Assembly (NCBI GenBank): GCA_903904815.1
Contig: CAIVDU010000004.1
Coordinates: forward strand, 40,179-104,178
Length of the DNA: 64,000 nt
Direction: 5' to 3'
Source of the DNA: an uncultured Armatimonadota bacterium
Lineage (GTDB): Bacteria > Armatimonadota > Fimbriimonadia > Fimbriimonadales > Fimbriimonadaceae
This document shows positions 62,083-64,000 of the stretch, piece after piece. The notes below the pieces were generated by a model. It ran no database searches, was not told where the DNA came from, and saw only the letters and a program-made list of their open reading frames with translations. The position numbers and the translations under genes were made by a program. Position 1 is the first letter of the stretch; each line of letters starts with the position of its first letter.

Positions 62083-63090
62083 TTAGTAGCCCCAGTACCC
62101 TTCGCCATAGATGCGAAGGTTCGAGCCGGCCGACATCGAAGCGCCGACCGTGACCTGGATTCCTGTATTCACACCCGCCGCCGGCCACTTGTCACCCACG
62201 CACAAATCGAGCGCCCCGAGAAGGTTCTGCTCGTTCGAGATGTGGACCAAAGAAGTGGCGTCGGTGGCCGTATTCAGCGCCGTCGTGAAGGTGATCTGGC
62301 TCGTGCTGTTGCTCGCCACCGGCCGGTTTCCACCGACCGACGTTCCCGACACCACGATGACGTTGTAGCCATTGTCCAGACCATTGCTGTTCGGAAGCGG
62401 AGTTGCCGATCCCATCTGGTTGGCCAGAGACGAGGTAGCGGTTCCACCCGTCGTCACCGACCAATACCAAACCGCAATCACCGACGTCGCATCAAGCCCA
62501 GACGGCCACGCCGTCGCGCCCCGAGCAGGCGTAATCGATGTCGCCGTGTTAGAGGCAATCAGCTCGGACTGACCGATTCCCGTTCCGCCGATGACCGTAG
62601 CGATGCAGTTCGACGAGTAAGCCCCCGCAATAAGCGATGTACCCGGGAGAGTCACGACGCCCGTCGACGCCACATACGACACCGCAGTCACCACAATCGG
62701 CACCTCGGTGTCACTGTCCGGGAACGTATAAGCGCTCATCGCCCTCAACGCGTTCGTTGGCAGATACACCAGCGGAGCGCTGTTCGTGTCCTGAACGATC
62801 ACGTTCTTCCCACCTGCCCAGGGAGTATTTCCCTGGACGTCGATGTCGAGGCGAGTCAGGTACGGCCGCATCCCGCGAGGACAGGCGCTCGCCGGAATAA
62901 GGGTGGTCGTACCGGGAGTGCTCGAAATGTCTGCGAGCAAACCGTTCGAGCCTCCCGTGCAAAACGAAAACATACAAGCGTCGAGAAGCTTGAAGTTCCC
63001 TCCACCCTCGATCAGATTGAACTGACCGTTGTGGGTGTTCGCCATGATCACCTGTTCGGTGTTCTTAAACAGTTTCGACTCTGCCGGCAT
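62083..63090 (-). CDS. phage capsid-associated (decoration-like) protein, 335 residues
   Basis: Directly behind the major capsid gene (3 nt). A Gly/Thr/Ser/Ala/Val-rich, beta-rich protein: MRPYLTRLDIDVQGNTPWAG, NTATSITPARGATAWPSGLD, ITFTTALNTATDATSLVHIS. It has neither signal nor Cys pairs. The position suits a head decoration or minor capsid protein. ATG at 63090 or 63045 (start MANTHNGQFNL). Confidence 0.55.
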   Translation of the reverse strand: MPAESKLFKNTEQVIMANTHNGQFNLIEGGGNFKLLDACMFSFCTGGSNGLLADISSTPGTTTLIPASACPRGMRPYLTRLDIDVQGNTPWAGGKNVIVQDTNSAPLVYLPTNALRAMSAYTFPDSDTEVPIVVTAVSYVASTGVVTLPGTSLIAGAYSSNCIATVIGGTGIGQSELIASNTATSITPARGATAWPSGLDATSVIAVWYWSVTTGGTATSSLANQMGSATPLPNSNGLDNGYNVIVVSGTSVGGNRPVASNSTSQITFTTALNTATDATSLVHISNEQNLLGALDLCVGDKWPAAGVNTGIQVTVGASMSAGSNLRIYGEGYWGY

Positions 63091-63093
63091 TGT

Positions 63094-64000
63094 TTAAGCC
63101 CCCAGCGTGCCGTAGGTGCCATGCCAGTCATACCAACCGGCAATGTAGCTCTCGTAGGCGATCCACTTGCGCATGATCTCGTCGTCAGGCGGAAGCTCCT
63201 CGATGTCGTAGGGCATCTGCTCCAGGAAGAACAGACCGTGGTAAGCGGTGTCCGCCGCCTTCACGAACCAAGCGGTAGCCGACGTGTAGTAATCGATGAC
63301 GGTCGGAGCGTTGAACTTCTCCCGCACGACGTTCTCGTCGTTGTTGTTCGTCCCCGGAAGCTTCAGCGACCGCAGAGCCCTGAGCGCCTGCATGTAAAGC
63401 TCGGGCGGCACCTTGATGTCCAGCTTCCCGAGGGGAAACATCGGAAGGTTTCGTGCCGACTTCTGACGCCTAAGATCCGACCATGCCTGCTCCAAAGCCA
63501 AAGGCCCAAAAGCGAGGTCCAAGGTCACCGCGGAAGGACCCGCCACCTGTCCGGGCGCCAGCGGTCGGTTGTTCCCGTAGAACGATCCCATCGAGTGGCT
63601 TGCCGAATACAGAGGCTCGGTATTCATGCCCCGAGAGGTATCAGTGAATCCCGAATTGTCCAGATCCGCCGTGTACAGATTCCGCCTCTGCACGAACGAT
63701 CGCGCGATGTCCGGAGTGAGAGTCTTCAGCTTGTTGTACTGGTCGGTATAGGCCGCCTGCTTCGAGAATTTCACGCCCTTCGAATACATGAGCGGCTTGA
63801 AGGCCGCCACATAGAGCGGAACGAGATCGTCATAGTCGACCTTGTTTCCTTCCGGCGTAGCCGTCGCCGGGCCAAGCCCTGCGTACTGCTTGTAAACCTC
63901 CGCCGTCTGGTCCGTCTTGTCGATGCGTCCGACCACGTCGATGTATTGCTTTTCGACCTTGTCGGACTCGATCGCGAACAGCTTCTTAAGCCCAACGCGG
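63094..64000 (-). CDS. phage major capsid protein (HK97-fold type), cut by right edge
   Basis: The reverse frame is open to the window edge, at least 301 residues, so the N terminus is missing. It begins RVGLKKLFAIESDKVEKQYI and shows the middle of large Mu-type or similar major head proteins: AFKPLMYSKGVKFSKQAA, ARSFVQRRNLYTADLDN, GMNTEPLYSASHSMGSFYGN, the strand-rich RSLKLPGTNNNDENVVREKF and WFVKAADTAYHGLFFLEQMP. Putative HK97 fold; assembly and processing genes would lie to the right. First visible gene of the virion operon. Confidence 0.65.
   Translation of the reverse strand, partial: RVGLKKLFAIESDKVEKQYIDVVGRIDKTDQTAEVYKQYAGLGPATATPEGNKVDYDDLVPLYVAAFKPLMYSKGVKFSKQAAYTDQYNKLKTLTPDIARSFVQRRNLYTADLDNSGFTDTSRGMNTEPLYSASHSMGSFYGNNRPLAPGQVAGPSAVTLDLAFGPLALEQAWSDLRRQKSARNLPMFPLGKLDIKVPPELYMQALRALRSLKLPGTNNNDENVVREKFNAPTVIDYYTSATAWFVKAADTAYHGLFFLEQMPYDIEELPPDDEIMRKWIAYESYIAGWYDWHGTYGTLGA

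Overview
The window looks like a chromosome segment of a moderately GC-rich bacterium of the Armatimonadota (Fimbriimonas-like). The pointers are a DUF1559-type prepilin with an H-X9-DG motif, PEP-CTERM proteins, a 999-residue SARP/NB-ARC/TPR regulator, and many genes whose -10 box sits only 6-10 nt before the start codon. This assignment is an inference from gene content; no rRNA is present.

Host part, about 1-39.7 kb. Left edge: acetolactate synthase (ilvB, reverse strand, cut by the edge) behind an apparent attenuator made of a Leu/Ile/Val-rich 40-residue leader peptide, antiterminator segments and a terminator. Then come a membrane adenylate-cyclase-like protein, a (p)ppGpp-hydrolase-like HD protein, and the ppx-ppk pair, in which ppk seems to start at ATA overlapping the ppx stop. 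An exported amidohydrolase is followed by a reverse operon of two tandem fusions (YkgJ-type cysteine cluster plus OGT/SPINDLY glycosyltransferase) and recQ. Next are a GH20-like hexosaminidase, rplJ-rplL with a leader hairpin, a MutL/GlmL-type ATPase, a GAF protein and a PEP-CTERM protein. 22.4-26.1 kb is a decayed island: a candidate structured RNA, a HigB toxin remnant, one large unknown gene and a remnant of a serine hydrolase gene whose intact relative is at 37.7-39.0 kb. From 26.1 to 32.5 kb lies a reverse cluster: SARP regulator, prepilin, lipoprotein and two thioredoxin-fold proteins, the last four overlapping by 4 nt or less. AraC regulators, an S41 peptidase, a CPBP protease, an alpha/beta-hydrolase remnant, a serine hydrolase and a small secreted protein follow.

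Integrated element, about 39.8 kb to beyond the right edge. A 3' half of tRNA-Gly(CCC) with encoded CCA marks the probable left junction: host lies on its 3' side (left) and the element on the right. The left end carries accessory genes: a pentapeptide-repeat/TIR protein, a secreted Cys/His protein, a protein with a HEPN-like R-x5-H motif, a McrA-like HNH endonuclease, a lipoprotein, a large serine recombinase and a PEP-CTERM protein. From 46.9 to 64.0 kb is a tightly packed reverse-strand virion module: major capsid (cut by the right edge), decoration/head proteins, two related connector-like proteins, a 917-residue tail-tube-like protein, three large Ala/Gln-rich internal-virion-like proteins and tail-end proteins. 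It is interrupted at 54.8-56.0 kb by two forward cargo genes, one a lipoprotein paralogous to the one at 43.4 kb. Portal, terminase and lysis genes are not visible.

The best candidates for something undescribed are the YkgJ-OGT fusion pair, the pentapeptide-TIR/HEPN-like/McrA-like cargo at the element edge, the ilvB attenuator, the ATA start of ppk and the three-hairpin RNA at 22.7 kb.
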